Below are positions 8,813-16,714 of a stretch of 64,000 nucleotides of DNA, piece by piece; the first letter of the stretch is position 1, and every line of letters begins with the position of its first letter. The position numbers were made by a program, and so were the translations under genes. This stretch comes from Luteococcus japonicus. GTDB lineage: Bacteria > Actinomycetota > Actinomycetes > Propionibacteriales > Propionibacteriaceae. Location of the stretch: the NCBI RefSeq assembly GCF_003752415.1, contig NZ_RKHG01000001.1, positions 2,666,001-2,730,000 of the forward strand. The letters are read 5' to 3'. The notes under the pieces are model-generated. The model was not told where the DNA came from and did no database searches. It saw only the letters and a list, made by a program, of their open reading frames with translations.

Positions 8813-9082
8813 ACGTGCCGCAACATCCGCCCGCTGAACAACTTCGAGTCGCCCGCCACCGACGACGAGGTCCACGCCGCTGCGCTGCAATATGTCCGCA
8901 AGGTGGCGGGCACCACGAAGCCGAGCAAGGCCAACCAGGAGGCCTTCGACCGAGCGGTGGAGGAGACCGCCCACATCACGCGTCACCTCGTGGACGACCT
9001 GGTCACCACCGTCCCGCCCAAGGATCGCGAGGCCGAGGCAGCCAAGGCCAGGGCCCGCGCCCAGCAGCGCTACGCGAGCTGA
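8813..9082 (+). CDS. DUF2277 family protein, apparent ACG start
   Basis: The 89-residue product matches the DUF2277 family, whose members normally begin Met-Cys-Arg-Asn-Ile-Arg. Here the frame reads ACG-TGC-CGC-AAC, giving (M/T)CRNIRPLNNFESPATDDEV and then VHAAALQYVRKVAGTTKPS, an almost complete family-type sequence. No ATG, GTG or TTG stands in frame at this position; the nearest in-frame alternatives are far upstream inside the repeat region. CACAAT at 8801-8806 could be a -10 box placing the transcript start at or next to the ACG. Function is unknown. The start is uncertain: a rare ACG start, a mutation, or a sequencing error. Confidence 0.7.
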   Translation, partial: TCRNIRPLNNFESPATDDEVHAAALQYVRKVAGTTKPSKANQEAFDRAVEETAHITRHLVDDLVTTVPPKDREAEAAKARARAQQRYAS

Positions 9083-9115
9083 CCGAACGCTGCCGCGGTG
9101 TCCCGGAACAGACGA

Positions 9116-9142
9116 GTGGGGCGGCCCGGAGAACCGCCCCAC
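9116..9142 (+). terminator. Terminator after the DUF2277 gene
   Basis: Perfect 9-bp arms GTGGGGCGG and CCGCCCCAC (9116-9124, 9134-9142) flank a 9-nt loop and run into a T-rich tandem repeat. It lies between two convergent genes and may serve both. Confidence 0.65.
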
Positions 9143-9143
9143 C

Positions 9144-9187
9144 CTTGTGGTCTTGTCTCTTGTGGTCTTGTCTCTTGTGGTCTTGTT
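9144..9187. repeat. 15-bp tandem repeat, about three copies
   Basis: The unit CTTGTGGTCTTGTCT occurs at 9144-9158 and 9159-9173, with a third, nearly complete copy at 9174-9187 that touches the stop codon of the leftward gene. It directly follows the terminator hairpin. Confidence 0.8.
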
Positions 9188-9456
9188 CAGTACTTCTGCT
9201 CCTCGGGCTCGTCGCCGAGGTGGTTTCCGTCGTCATCGCGGCCGTGGGCGCCGACGCCCTGGGGTTCGCGCCCGACGGTGTCCTGACCCTCGGTGGGCTC
9301 CTGGGACGCGCCGCCGAACGAGGAATCGTCCTGCGGGGTGTTCTCGAAGGTGCCCTGGCCCAGCTCGGTCTCGCCCTGCTCGTTGCCGAAACCCTGGGCA
9401 CCATCGCGTGCCTGGTCCGGGTCCTCGCGCGGTGCGAAGTCGTTGTTCTCGCTCAT
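9187..9456 (-). CDS. Small acidic low-complexity protein
   Basis: The 89-residue protein begins MSENNDFAPREDPDQARDG and is rich in Asp, Glu, Gly, Gln and Asn, with no hydrophobic segment. It is probably disordered and cytosolic. The start is well supported by GGAGGA ahead of the ATG at 9456; an upstream extension would be Pro/Arg rich and lack this site. It is divergent from dnaK and shares the 414-bp region that carries the heat-shock operators. No family was recognised. A stress-related role is only suggested by position. Confidence 0.65.
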   Translation of the reverse strand: MSENNDFAPREDPDQARDGAQGFGNEQGETELGQGTFENTPQDDSSFGGASQEPTEGQDTVGREPQGVGAHGRDDDGNHLGDEPEEQKY

Positions 9457-9627
9457 GGTCTTCCTCCTTCGTGCTCTGTCTGCGGTGTGCCGTAGCGGTG
9501 GATTCCACTGGCTCCACGGTGGCATTCGAGGAGGGCCACGTCCGAGCGGTTCAGCTGGCCGCGGACAAGGCTTTCCAAACATCACCCTGCCGCGTTTCAG
9601 GCACCGGGAGAAGGACCGACCAACAAC
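9457..9627. other. Upstream part of the dnaK divergent intergenic region
   Basis: No gene is seen here. It should hold the promoter of the leftward acidic-protein gene, but no convincing -35/-10 pair was found by eye. The operators and promoter of dnaK occupy 9628-9753. Confidence 0.4.
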
Positions 9628-9753
9628 CTTGAGCCGACCCGGCTCAAGTCATGGGGAATAACCCCGAAAGAACCATGATTGAGTCAGGTGAACTCAATCT
9701 TGGCCTTGAGTGACTGGCCCTCAAGGCCTAGAGTTGAGTCCGTAAGGCTCAAG
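9628..9753 (+). promoter_or_regulatory. Four HAIR (HspR) operators upstream of dnaK
   Basis: Four inverted repeats of the HAIR form CTTGAGT-N7-ACTCAAG are present: 9628-9648 (CTTGAGC/GCTCAAG), 9678-9698 (ATTGAGT/ACTCAAT), 9705-9725 (CTTGAGT/CCTCAAG) and 9733-9753 (GTTGAGT/GCTCAAG). HspR, encoded at the end of this operon, binds such sites with DnaK as co-repressor in Streptomyces and mycobacteria. The last two sites overlap the predicted promoter, consistent with direct repression. Confidence 0.9.
9706..9734 (+). promoter_or_regulatory. Predicted dnaK promoter
   Basis: TTGAGT (9706-9711) and TAGAGT (9729-9734) are separated by 17 bp, a good housekeeping-sigma match. The -35 lies in the third HAIR and the -10 touches the fourth. 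The predicted transcript would have a leader of about 130 nt. Confidence 0.6.
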
Positions 9754-9870
9754 GGGCTAGCCCCGAGGCCTGGACAACAACGAAGAGCTTCCCGGGCAGA
9801 CCGCCCAGCGGCTCCCGGTACACATCTGACAAGCAACAACACTGTTTTTTACAACATTGGAGGAATCACC

Positions 9871-11718
9871 ATGGCTCGTGCAGTCGGTATCGACCTCGGC
9901 ACCACCAACTCCGTCGTCGCCGTCCTGGAGGGTGGCGACCCCACTGTCATCCCGAACGCCGAAGGCGCTCGCACCACCCCGTCGGTGGTCGCCTTCTCGA
10001 AGACCGGTGAGGTCCTGGTGGGCGAGGTCGCCAAGCGCCAGGCCGTCACCAACATCGATCGCACCATTCGCTCCGTCAAGCGCCACATGGGCACTGACTG
10101 GAGCATCAAGATCGACGGCAAGGACTACAAGCCCCAGCAGATCAGCGCCTTCGTGCTGCAGAAGCTGAAGCGTGACGCCGAGGCCTACCTGGGTGAGCCC
10201 GTCACCAATGCCGTCATCACCGTCCCGGCCTACTTCTCGGACGCCGAGCGCCAGGCCACCAAGGAGGCCGGCGAGATCGCGGGCCTGACCGTCGACCGCA
10301 TCATCAACGAGCCCACCGCGGCCGCCCTGGCCTACGGCCTGGACAAGGACGAGCAGACCGTGCTGGTCTTCGACCTCGGTGGCGGCACCTTCGACGTCTC
10401 GCTGCTGGAGATCGCCGACGGCGTCTTCGAGGTGAAGGCCACCAAGGGTGACAACCGCCTCGGTGGCGATGACTGGGACCAGCGCGTCGTCGACTGGCTG
10501 GTTACCCAGTTCAAGAACAAGAACGGCATTGACCTGAGCCAGGACAAGATGGCCAAGCAGCGCCTGCAGGAGGCCGCCGAGCGCGCCAAGATCGAGCTGT
10601 CCTCCGCCCAGGAGGCCTCCATCAACCTGCCCTACATCACGGCCGGCGCCGAGGGCCCGCTGCACCTGGACGAGAAGCTCACCCGCTCCGAGTTCCAGCG
10701 CATGACCCAGGACCTGCTGGACCGCTGCAAGGTTCCCTTCAACGCCGTGATCAAGGACGCCGGCACCTCGGTGGACAAGATCGACCAGGTCATCCTGGTG
10801 GGTGGCTCGACCCGCATGCCCGCCGTCGCCGAACTGGTGAAGCAGCTGTCTGGCAAGGAGCCCAACAAGGGCGTCAACCCCGACGAGGTCGTCGCCCTGG
10901 GCGCCAGCCTGCAGGCCGGCGTGCTGAAGGGTGAGGTGAAGGACGTGCTGCTGCTCGACGTGACCCCGCTGAGCCTCGGCATCGAGACCAAGGGTGGCGT
11001 GATGACCAAGATCATCGAGCGCAACACCACGATCCCCACCAAGCGCTCCGAGGTCTTCACCACGGCCGAGGACAACCAGCCGTCGGTGATGATCCAGGTC
11101 TACCAGGGTGAGCGTGACTTCGCCCGCGACAACAAGTCGCTCGGCAACTTCGAGCTCACCGGCCTGATGCCCGCCCCGCGCGGCGTGCCGCAGGTCGAGG
11201 TGACCTTCGACATCGACGCCAACGGCATCGTGCACGTCCACGCCAAGGACATGGCCACCGGCAAGGAGCAGAGCATGACTGTCACCGGCGGTTCCGCCCT
11301 GGGCAAGGACGACATCGACCGCATGATGAAGGACGCCGAGGCCCACGCCGAGGAGGACAAGAAGCGTCGCGAGGCCGTCGAGATGCGCAATGAGGCCGAT
11401 GCCCTGGCCTTCCGCACGGAGAAGCTGCTGGCCGACAATGCCGAGAGCATCTCGGACGACGTCAAGGCCCCCGTGGTCGAGAGCCTCGACAAGCTGAAGG
11501 AGGCCCTGAAGGGCACCGACAACAACGACGAGGTCAAGGCCGCCATGGATGACCTGAACGAGAAGGCCTCGGCCATGGGTCAGGCCATGTATGCCGCCAC
11601 CCAGGCCCAGCAGCAGTCCGAGGCCCCGGCCGAGGGTGAGGCTGCCGGCGAGCAGGCCGCCTCGGACGACGACGTCGTCGACGCCGAGATCGTCGACGAG
11701 GAGAAGAAGGACAACTGA
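9871..11718 (+). CDS. dnaK: Hsp70 chaperone DnaK
   Basis: The 615-residue ATP-dependent chaperone works with DnaJ and GrpE in protein folding and serves as HspR co-repressor. The ATPase domain opens with [13 protein letters not shown] and contains [13 protein letters not shown] and [11 protein letters not shown]. The substrate-binding domain and a lid follow, and the acidic tail reads [14 protein letters not shown], the typical end for the family. The ATG at 9871 has TTGGAGGAA upstream. It heads dnaK-grpE-dnaJ-hspR. Codon use is strongly C-ending, consistent with high expression. Confidence 0.98.
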   Translation: MARAVGIDLGTTNSVVAVLEGGDPTVIPNAEGARTTPSVVAFSKTGEVLVGEVAKRQAVTNIDRTIRSVKRHMGTDWSIKIDGKDYKPQQISAFVLQKLKRDAEAYLGEPVTNAVITVPAYFSDAERQATKEAGEIAGLTVDRIINEPTAAALAYGLDKDEQTVLVFDLGGGTFDVSLLEIADGVFEVKATKGDNRLGGDDWDQRVVDWLVTQFKNKNGIDLSQDKMAKQRLQEAAERAKIELSSAQEASINLPYITAGAEGPLHLDEKLTRSEFQRMTQDLLDRCKVPFNAVIKDAGTSVDKIDQVILVGGSTRMPAVAELVKQLSGKEPNKGVNPDEVVALGASLQAGVLKGEVKDVLLLDVTPLSLGIETKGGVMTKIIERNTTIPTKRSEVFTTAEDNQPSVMIQVYQGERDFARDNKSLGNFELTGLMPAPRGVPQVEVTFDIDANGIVHVHAKDMATGKEQSMTVTGGSALGKDDIDRMMKDAEAHAEEDKKRREAVEMRNEADALAFRTEKLLADNAESISDDVKAPVVESLDKLKEALKGTDNNDEVKAAMDDLNEKASAMGQAMYAATQAQQQSEAPAEGEAAGEQAASDDDVVDAEIVDEEKKDN

Positions 11719-11735
11719 TCCTGGTTCTCCGGTGA

Positions 11736-11768
11736 GCCCGGGGCGGTGGTGGACCCATCGCCCCGGGC
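11736..11768 (+). terminator. Hairpin between dnaK and grpE
   Basis: Arms 11736-11749 and 11755-11768 form a stem of about 14 bp (one G-T pair) around a 5-nt loop, 18 bp past the dnaK stop. There is no T-tract, and the next gene lies on the same strand. It is therefore likely a partial terminator or 3'-end stabiliser that keeps DnaK above GrpE and DnaJ. Confidence 0.55.
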
Positions 11769-11865
11769 CCTTCCGAAGGACCATGATCAACGGTGGTTCG
11801 CCCGTCAGATGCAAGATCAAGAAGTTCCGACAAGCACAGACGACGTCAGCAGATATGAGGAGACC

Positions 11866-12465
11866 ATGAGCGAGAATCAGCCGCAGGAGCCCCTGGACCC
11901 CCAGGGCGAGGAGCTCAGCGAGCAGACCCGCCAGGAGATCGACGAGGCACTGGCCGGTGCCGAGGCACCGGTGGAGGGCAGTGTCGAGGAGCCGGCCGAT
12001 CGCGTCGCCGAACTCGTGTCCCTGGTGGCCGAGCGCACCCTTGACCTGCAGCGACTTCAGGCCGAGTACGTCAACTACAAGCGTCGCGTCGACCGTGACC
12101 GCCAGATGGCCAAGCAGCAGGGGGCCGAGGGCATCGTGCGCGAGCTGATGCCGGTGATGGACAGCATCCACATGGCCCGCCAGCACGATGAGTTGACCGG
12201 CGTTTTCAAGATGGTGGCCGACGAGCTGGGCAAGCTTGCCGAGAAGCACGGTCTGGTGGCCTTCGGTGAGGTGGGCGACGAGTTCGACCCGAACCTCCAC
12301 GAGGCCCTGATGCAGGTTCCGCTGCCCGGCGCCACCACCACCTGCGTCTCGCAGGTGATGCAGCGTGGCTACCAGATGAACGAGCGCGTGCTGCGCCCGG
12401 CCCGCGTCGCCGTCAGCGACCCGGATCCCGACGCGGCCGCGGACCCCGCGAAGACCGAGTACTGA
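11866..12465 (+). CDS. grpE: Nucleotide exchange factor GrpE
   Basis: The 199-residue DnaK exchange factor has an acidic, disordered N-terminus (about 1-45) and a long coiled-coil helix containing [15 protein letters not shown]. The C-terminal beta domain has the family end: [12 protein letters not shown] and later [16 protein letters not shown]. The ATG at 11866 follows GAGGAG. Longer upstream in-frame starts would add unrelated sequence. Third gene-to-gene gap in the operon is short: 22 bp to dnaJ. Confidence 0.96.
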   Translation: MSENQPQEPLDPQGEELSEQTRQEIDEALAGAEAPVEGSVEEPADRVAELVSLVAERTLDLQRLQAEYVNYKRRVDRDRQMAKQQGAEGIVRELMPVMDSIHMARQHDELTGVFKMVADELGKLAEKHGLVAFGEVGDEFDPNLHEALMQVPLPGATTTCVSQVMQRGYQMNERVLRPARVAVSDPDPDAAADPAKTEY

Positions 12466-12487
12466 GTACAGGGAAGGAGGAGGCGCC

Positions 12488-13657
12488 ATGAGCGTTAAGG
12501 ACTACGCGGACAAGGACTACTACAAGGTCCTCGGCGTCTCCAAGGACGCCAAGCCCGAGGAGATCAAGAAGGCCTTCCGCAAGCTGGCCCGGGAGAACCA
12601 CCCGGACCAGCACCCCGGCGATGCCAGGGCAGAGCAGCGCTTCAAGGACGTCTCGGAGGCAAACTCCGTGCTGTCCGATCCCAAGAAGCGCAAGGAGTAC
12701 GACGAGGCCCGCAGCCTCTTCGGCGGGGGCGGATTCCGCTTCCCGCGTGGCGGCCAGCCCGGCAGTGCGCCGGGCGGCGTCAACGTCGAGGACCTCTTCC
12801 GCAATGCCCAGGCCGGCGGCGGTCTGGGCGACATCTTCGGTGACCTGTTCGGCCAGGCGGCCGGCGGGACCAACCGTCGCGGGGGCGGACGTGTCACCCG
12901 TCGTGGCGCCGACGTCGAGGGCGACGTGACGATCAGCTTCGAGCAGGCCGTCGACGGCACCACCGTCGGCGTGCAGATGGTCTCCGAGGCTGCCTGCGCC
13001 GCCTGTCGGGGCACCGGCGCCAAGGCCGGCACCGTCCCAGAGGTCTGCCAGACCTGTCAGGGATCCGGGGTGCGCACCTCCACCAATGGTGGCGTCTTCG
13101 GCATCACCGAAACGTGCACGGACTGCAAGGGCCGGGGCCTGGTGGTGAAGGAGGCCTGCGAGGTGTGTAGCGGCTCCGGACGCGCCAAGTCCGCCAAGAC
13201 CATGCAGGTACGGATCCCTGCGGGCGTCACCGATGGCCAGAAGATCCGGATCAAGGGCAAGGGCTCGCCGGGCGAGAACGGCGGCCCCAACGGGGATCTG
13301 TACGTTCTGGTGCACGTGCGGCCGCACCCGCTCTTCGGGCGCAAGGATGACCACCTCACCATCACGGTGCCGGTCACCTTCCCCGAGGCGGCGCTGGGGG
13401 CCGAGATCGAGGTGCCCACGCTCAAGGGCGGCAAGGTCAAGCTCCGGATTCCCGCCGGCACCCCCAATGGCCGCACCTTCCGGGTGCGCGGCAAGGGCGT
13501 GGCGCGCAGCAATGGCACGACGGGTGACCTGCTGGTGACCGTCGAGGTGGAGGTGCCCGCCGAGCTGGACGAGGACGCCAAGCGGGCCCTGGCCGAATTC
13601 GGCCGGGCGCTCGGGAACAGGAACCCGCGGGCAGGGCTGTTCGGGAACGTCTCATGA
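12488..13657 (+). CDS. dnaJ: Co-chaperone DnaJ
   Basis: The 389-residue Hsp40 stimulates DnaK ATPase. The J domain spans about residues 10-75 and includes the HPD tripeptide in RENHPDQHPGD. A Gly/Phe-rich linker, four CxxCxGxG zinc-finger repeats (CAACRGTG, CQTCQGSG, CTDCKGRG, CEVCSGSG) and the C-terminal substrate-binding domain follow. Its stop overlaps the hspR start as ATGA. This is the type encoded with hspR in actinobacterial dnaK operons. Confidence 0.97.
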   Translation: MSVKDYADKDYYKVLGVSKDAKPEEIKKAFRKLARENHPDQHPGDARAEQRFKDVSEANSVLSDPKKRKEYDEARSLFGGGGFRFPRGGQPGSAPGGVNVEDLFRNAQAGGGLGDIFGDLFGQAAGGTNRRGGGRVTRRGADVEGDVTISFEQAVDGTTVGVQMVSEAACAACRGTGAKAGTVPEVCQTCQGSGVRTSTNGGVFGITETCTDCKGRGLVVKEACEVCSGSGRAKSAKTMQVRIPAGVTDGQKIRIKGKGSPGENGGPNGDLYVLVHVRPHPLFGRKDDHLTITVPVTFPEAALGAEIEVPTLKGGKVKLRIPAGTPNGRTFRVRGKGVARSNGTTGDLLVTVEVEVPAELDEDAKRALAEFGRALGNRNPRAGLFGNVS

Positions 13658-14082
13658 GTGAGAAGTACCCGCAGGTCGTGGACCGCGACGCCGCCATCTT
13701 CGCCATCGGCGTCGCGGCCAACCTGGCCGGCATGCACCCGCAGACCCTGCGGCAGTACGACCGGCTGGGCCTCGTGGTCCCGCACCGCTCCCGCGGGCGT
13801 GGGCGCCGCTACTCGCCACGTGATGTGGCGAAGTTGCGGCTGGTGCAGCACCTCTCGCAGGAGGAGGGGATCAACCTCAGCGGCATCCAGCGGATCCTGG
13901 AGTTGGAGAACGAGCTGGACCGGGTGCGCCACCAACTGGCCGAGGCCAATGCGCTGCTCGACGAGGCGCGTGCCGCCCGGCTTGCCCCTGCAGGGACACG
14001 TCTGTTCACAGCCGGGGCCTCCGGTGACGTGCACCTGGGGCGGCCCGTCGTGCGCCGTCAGCTGGCACTTCCTGGGCGATGA
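13654..14082 (+). CDS. hspR: Heat shock repressor HspR (MerR family)
   Basis: The 142-residue regulator has a MerR-type winged helix at about residues 15-75: GVAANLAGMHPQTLRQYDRLGLV and then the wing RGRGRRYSPRDVAKLR. A coiled coil follows at about 85-115. It is expected to bind the HAIR sites before dnaK and clpB and so controls its own operon in a feedback loop. Its start overlaps the dnaJ stop. Confidence 0.95.
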   Translation: MSEKYPQVVDRDAAIFAIGVAANLAGMHPQTLRQYDRLGLVVPHRSRGRGRRYSPRDVAKLRLVQHLSQEEGINLSGIQRILELENELDRVRHQLAEANALLDEARAARLAPAGTRLFTAGASGDVHLGRPVVRRQLALPGR

Positions 14083-14108
14083 ACACATCTGCACCAGGTA
14101 GTCCACAT

Positions 14109-14158
14109 ATGTCCGTTTTGACGTGACGCACCTCACAAAAGTGGGATATAACGGACAT
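14109..14158. promoter_or_regulatory. Inverted repeat flanking a candidate promoter of the sugar operon
   Basis: ATGTCCGTT (14109-14117) and AACGGACAT (14150-14158) are perfect 9-bp arms 32 bp apart. TTGACG follows the left arm and GATATAAC overlaps the right arm, though the -35/-10 spacing is longer than ideal. The layout suits a dimeric repressor bridging the promoter of the transporter gene. No regulator gene is adjacent. Confidence 0.5.
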
Positions 14159-14233
14159 GACCCCACATGATTGGTGGAAATTCGGCGCTGAGAATCCAGA
14201 CGCGACTGGCTCGTCCTACGTAGCGTCGTGGGC

Positions 14234-15610
14234 ATGAAACCACTCGTCACCCGCAGCGCGATCGTCGCCTCACTCGGCGGCTTGATCTTTGGCTTTGACA
14301 CCGCCGTCATCTCCGGAACGACCGACGCGCTCAAGAGCTATTTCTCCCTGACCTCTGCGGAGCTCGGCACAGTCGTGGGCGTCGCCCTGCTGGGCACGAT
14401 CCTCGGCGCGATGACTGCCGGCCAGCCCGCCGACAAGTACGGCCGCAAGAAGGTCCTGTTCGTCATCGGCATCCTCTACATCCTGGGCGCGCTCGGCTCC
14501 GCCTTCGCCCACGACGTCTGGGTGCTGAGCCTGTTTCGCTTCCTGGGCGGCATCGGCGTCGGCGCCGCCAGCGTCTGCGCCCCCATCTACACCGCGGAGA
14601 TCGCGCCGGCCAAGGTGCGCGGACGCCTCGTCGGGCTGGTGCAGTTCAACATCGTGCTCGGCATCCTGCTGGCCTACCTGTCCAACTGGGTCGTGCGCAC
14701 CCTGGTGAACGATCCCACCCTCGACTGGCGTTGGATGTTCGGCGTGATGGCCGTCCCGGCCGCGATCTTCCTGGCCCTGCTGTTCACCGTCCCGGAGACT
14801 CCCCGCTGGCTGATCTCCCACGGGCGCGAGGTTGAAGGCCGCGAGATCGTCGGCCGTCTCACCATGACCCGCGACGAGGCGGAGCTCCAGATCCGGGAGA
14901 TCGATGAGGGTCTGGCCGAGGCCGAACGCAACAACGACAAGGACGCCAAGTTCTTCACCAAGGGCAACCGCAAGGTGATCCTGCTGGCCTTCACCATCGC
15001 CATGTTCAACCAGATGTCCGGCATCAACGCCATCCTCTACTACGCCCCCACCGTGATGCAGAAGGCCGGCGCCAGCGCCAATGCCGCCTACCTGATGAGC
15101 GTGGCCGTCGGTTTCATGAACCTGGTGGCCACCATGACCGCGCTGACCGTGATCGACAAGATGGGCCGCCGCAAGCTGATGCTGGTGGGCTCGATCGGCT
15201 ACCTGATCAGCCTCGGCTTCCTGGCCGGCGTGATGTTCTACTACGAGAATGCCAAGAACGGCGCCTTCACCAGCACCTCCTCGATCCTCGTCCTGGTCGG
15301 TCTGCTGGTCTTCATCGCCGCCCACGCCTTCGGACAGGGCTCGGTGATCTGGGTCTTCATCAGCGAGATCTTTCCCAACCGCATCCGCGGCCGCGGGCAG
15401 TCGCTGGGTTCGCTGACCCACTGGGTCTTCGCCTGGCTGACCTCCACGCTCTTCCCGCCGATCATCGATGCCCTGGGTGGTGGCGTGGCATTCTCGGTCT
15501 TCCTGGTCTTCATGGTCGCCCAGCTCTTCTGGGTGCTCAAGGTGATGCCCGAGACCAAGGGTGTCCCACTGGAGGAGATGGAAGCCGAGCTCGGACTCGC
15601 CCGTGCATGA
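14234..15610 (+). CDS. Sugar porter, major facilitator superfamily
   Basis: This 458-residue, 12-helix transporter probably moves a hexose or pentose by proton symport. Sugar-porter signatures are present: GFDTAVISG in helix 1, YGRKK in loop 2-3, PETPRWL after helix 6, QMSGINAILYYAP in helix 7, and PETKGVPLEEME after helix 12. The ATG at 14234 is used; a GTG at 14228 is equally possible and neither has a good ribosome site. The kinase gene follows after 28 bp, so transport and phosphorylation are probably coupled. The exact sugar cannot be read from the sequence. Confidence 0.85.
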   Translation: MKPLVTRSAIVASLGGLIFGFDTAVISGTTDALKSYFSLTSAELGTVVGVALLGTILGAMTAGQPADKYGRKKVLFVIGILYILGALGSAFAHDVWVLSLFRFLGGIGVGAASVCAPIYTAEIAPAKVRGRLVGLVQFNIVLGILLAYLSNWVVRTLVNDPTLDWRWMFGVMAVPAAIFLALLFTVPETPRWLISHGREVEGREIVGRLTMTRDEAELQIREIDEGLAEAERNNDKDAKFFTKGNRKVILLAFTIAMFNQMSGINAILYYAPTVMQKAGASANAAYLMSVAVGFMNLVATMTALTVIDKMGRRKLMLVGSIGYLISLGFLAGVMFYYENAKNGAFTSTSSILVLVGLLVFIAAHAFGQGSVIWVFISEIFPNRIRGRGQSLGSLTHWVFAWLTSTLFPPIIDALGGGVAFSVFLVFMVAQLFWVLKVMPETKGVPLEEMEAELGLARA

Positions 15611-15638
15611 TCTTGGTGCCAATGAGAGGATCACAGCC

Positions 15639-16610
15639 ATGAACAGTGAAGTTCCCAGCAAACCGTCGGTGCTCTGCCTGGGTGAGGCCCTGGTGGACGT
15701 CGTGATCCGCGACGGCGTGACCACCGGCGAGCACGTCGGTGGAAGCCCACTCAATGTCGCCTGCGTGATGTCGCGGCTCGGCCACGACGCCACCATCGGC
15801 GCCTGGTGGGGCAAGGACGAACGGGGAGCCGCGATCGAGCGGCACGCCGCCGATCATGGGGTGCCCGTGCAGCCTGGCAGCGATGGGGCCGCGAAGACGC
15901 CCGTCGCCTTTGCCCACCTGGATGCCGAGGGGCGCGCAACCTACGAGTTCGATCTTGAATGGGCGCTGCCCGACATGACCGATGTCTCGCGCTATGCCCA
16001 CCTGCACACCGGTTCCATCGCGGCGACGCTGGAGCCCGGTGGCACCCAGGTGGTCGACGCGGTCACGGCGGTCAAGCCCACCGGCACCACCAGCTATGAC
16101 CCCAATGTCCGCCCGGCCCTGATGGAGGCCCCGGAGAAGGTGCTGGGCCGGATCGAGGAACTCGTTGCCCTGGCCGATGTGGTCAAGGCCTCCGACGAGG
16201 ACGTCGAATGGCTCTATCCGGGAATTCCCGTGGAGGACATCATGCGCAGGTGGGCCGCCATGGGTCCCGCACTCGTGGTGATCACCCGCGGTCCGTGGGG
16301 TGCCTACGCCCTGCTGGGCCACAACCGGGACATGCTGCACGTGGACCAGATGACCGTGAAGCTGGCGGACACCGTCGGCGCCGGTGACTCCTTCATGGGT
16401 GGTCTGCTGTCCGGCCTGCTGGATGCGGGGCTGCTCGGCTCCCGGGAGGCTGCCGCTCGGCTGGCCGATGCCGGGTGGAATGAGGTGCAGCCCGCGCTGC
16501 ACCGCGCGGTGGTCACCTCGGGTCTGACGGTGAGTCGCGCCGGGGCGCACGCGCCGATCCGCGAGGACATCGAGGCCGTCGTCCGCGAGGATCCCAGCCT
16601 GGCGAACTGA
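15639..16610 (+). CDS. PfkB-family carbohydrate kinase, fructokinase-like
   Basis: The 323-residue kinase has the PfkB layout: CLGEALVDVV at the N-terminus, GGSPLNVACVMSRLG as the first signature, and DTVGAGDSFMGGLL near residue 245 with the catalytic Asp. The ATG at 15639 follows GAGAGGA. It is the second gene of the sugar operon and is followed by a terminator. The layout resembles bacterial fructokinases, but the substrate is not certain. Confidence 0.82.
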   Translation: MNSEVPSKPSVLCLGEALVDVVIRDGVTTGEHVGGSPLNVACVMSRLGHDATIGAWWGKDERGAAIERHAADHGVPVQPGSDGAAKTPVAFAHLDAEGRATYEFDLEWALPDMTDVSRYAHLHTGSIAATLEPGGTQVVDAVTAVKPTGTTSYDPNVRPALMEAPEKVLGRIEELVALADVVKASDEDVEWLYPGIPVEDIMRRWAAMGPALVVITRGPWGAYALLGHNRDMLHVDQMTVKLADTVGAGDSFMGGLLSGLLDAGLLGSREAAARLADAGWNEVQPALHRAVVTSGLTVSRAGAHAPIREDIEAVVREDPSLAN

Positions 16611-16624
16611 CGCCGAAGGCATCT

Positions 16625-16659
16625 GGAACCCCTTCTCCGCGCCGCGGGGGAGGGGTTCC
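16625..16659 (+). terminator. Terminator after the sugar kinase gene
   Basis: Arms GGAACCCCT and AGGGGTTCC (16625-16633, 16651-16659) form a 9-bp stem followed by TTTCC. It separates the transporter-kinase pair from the glycosidase gene. Confidence 0.65.
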
Positions 16660-16714
16660 TTTCCATCTGGTCAGAAGTTAGCATGGGTCCACCACCACTG
16701 GCGAGGGAGCCCCG

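Noticed and set aside
8815-9495. A 226-codon + strand frame starting at GTG 8815
   Set aside because: It is a frame-shifted reading of the DUF2277 gene that runs through the terminator, the tandem repeat and the antisense of the acidic-protein gene.
9757-12489. A 910-codon open frame on the minus strand across dnaK and grpE
   Set aside because: It is the antisense shadow of dnaK and grpE caused by strongly C-ending codons. The product is a low-complexity Leu/Val/Gly/His string with no ribosome site.
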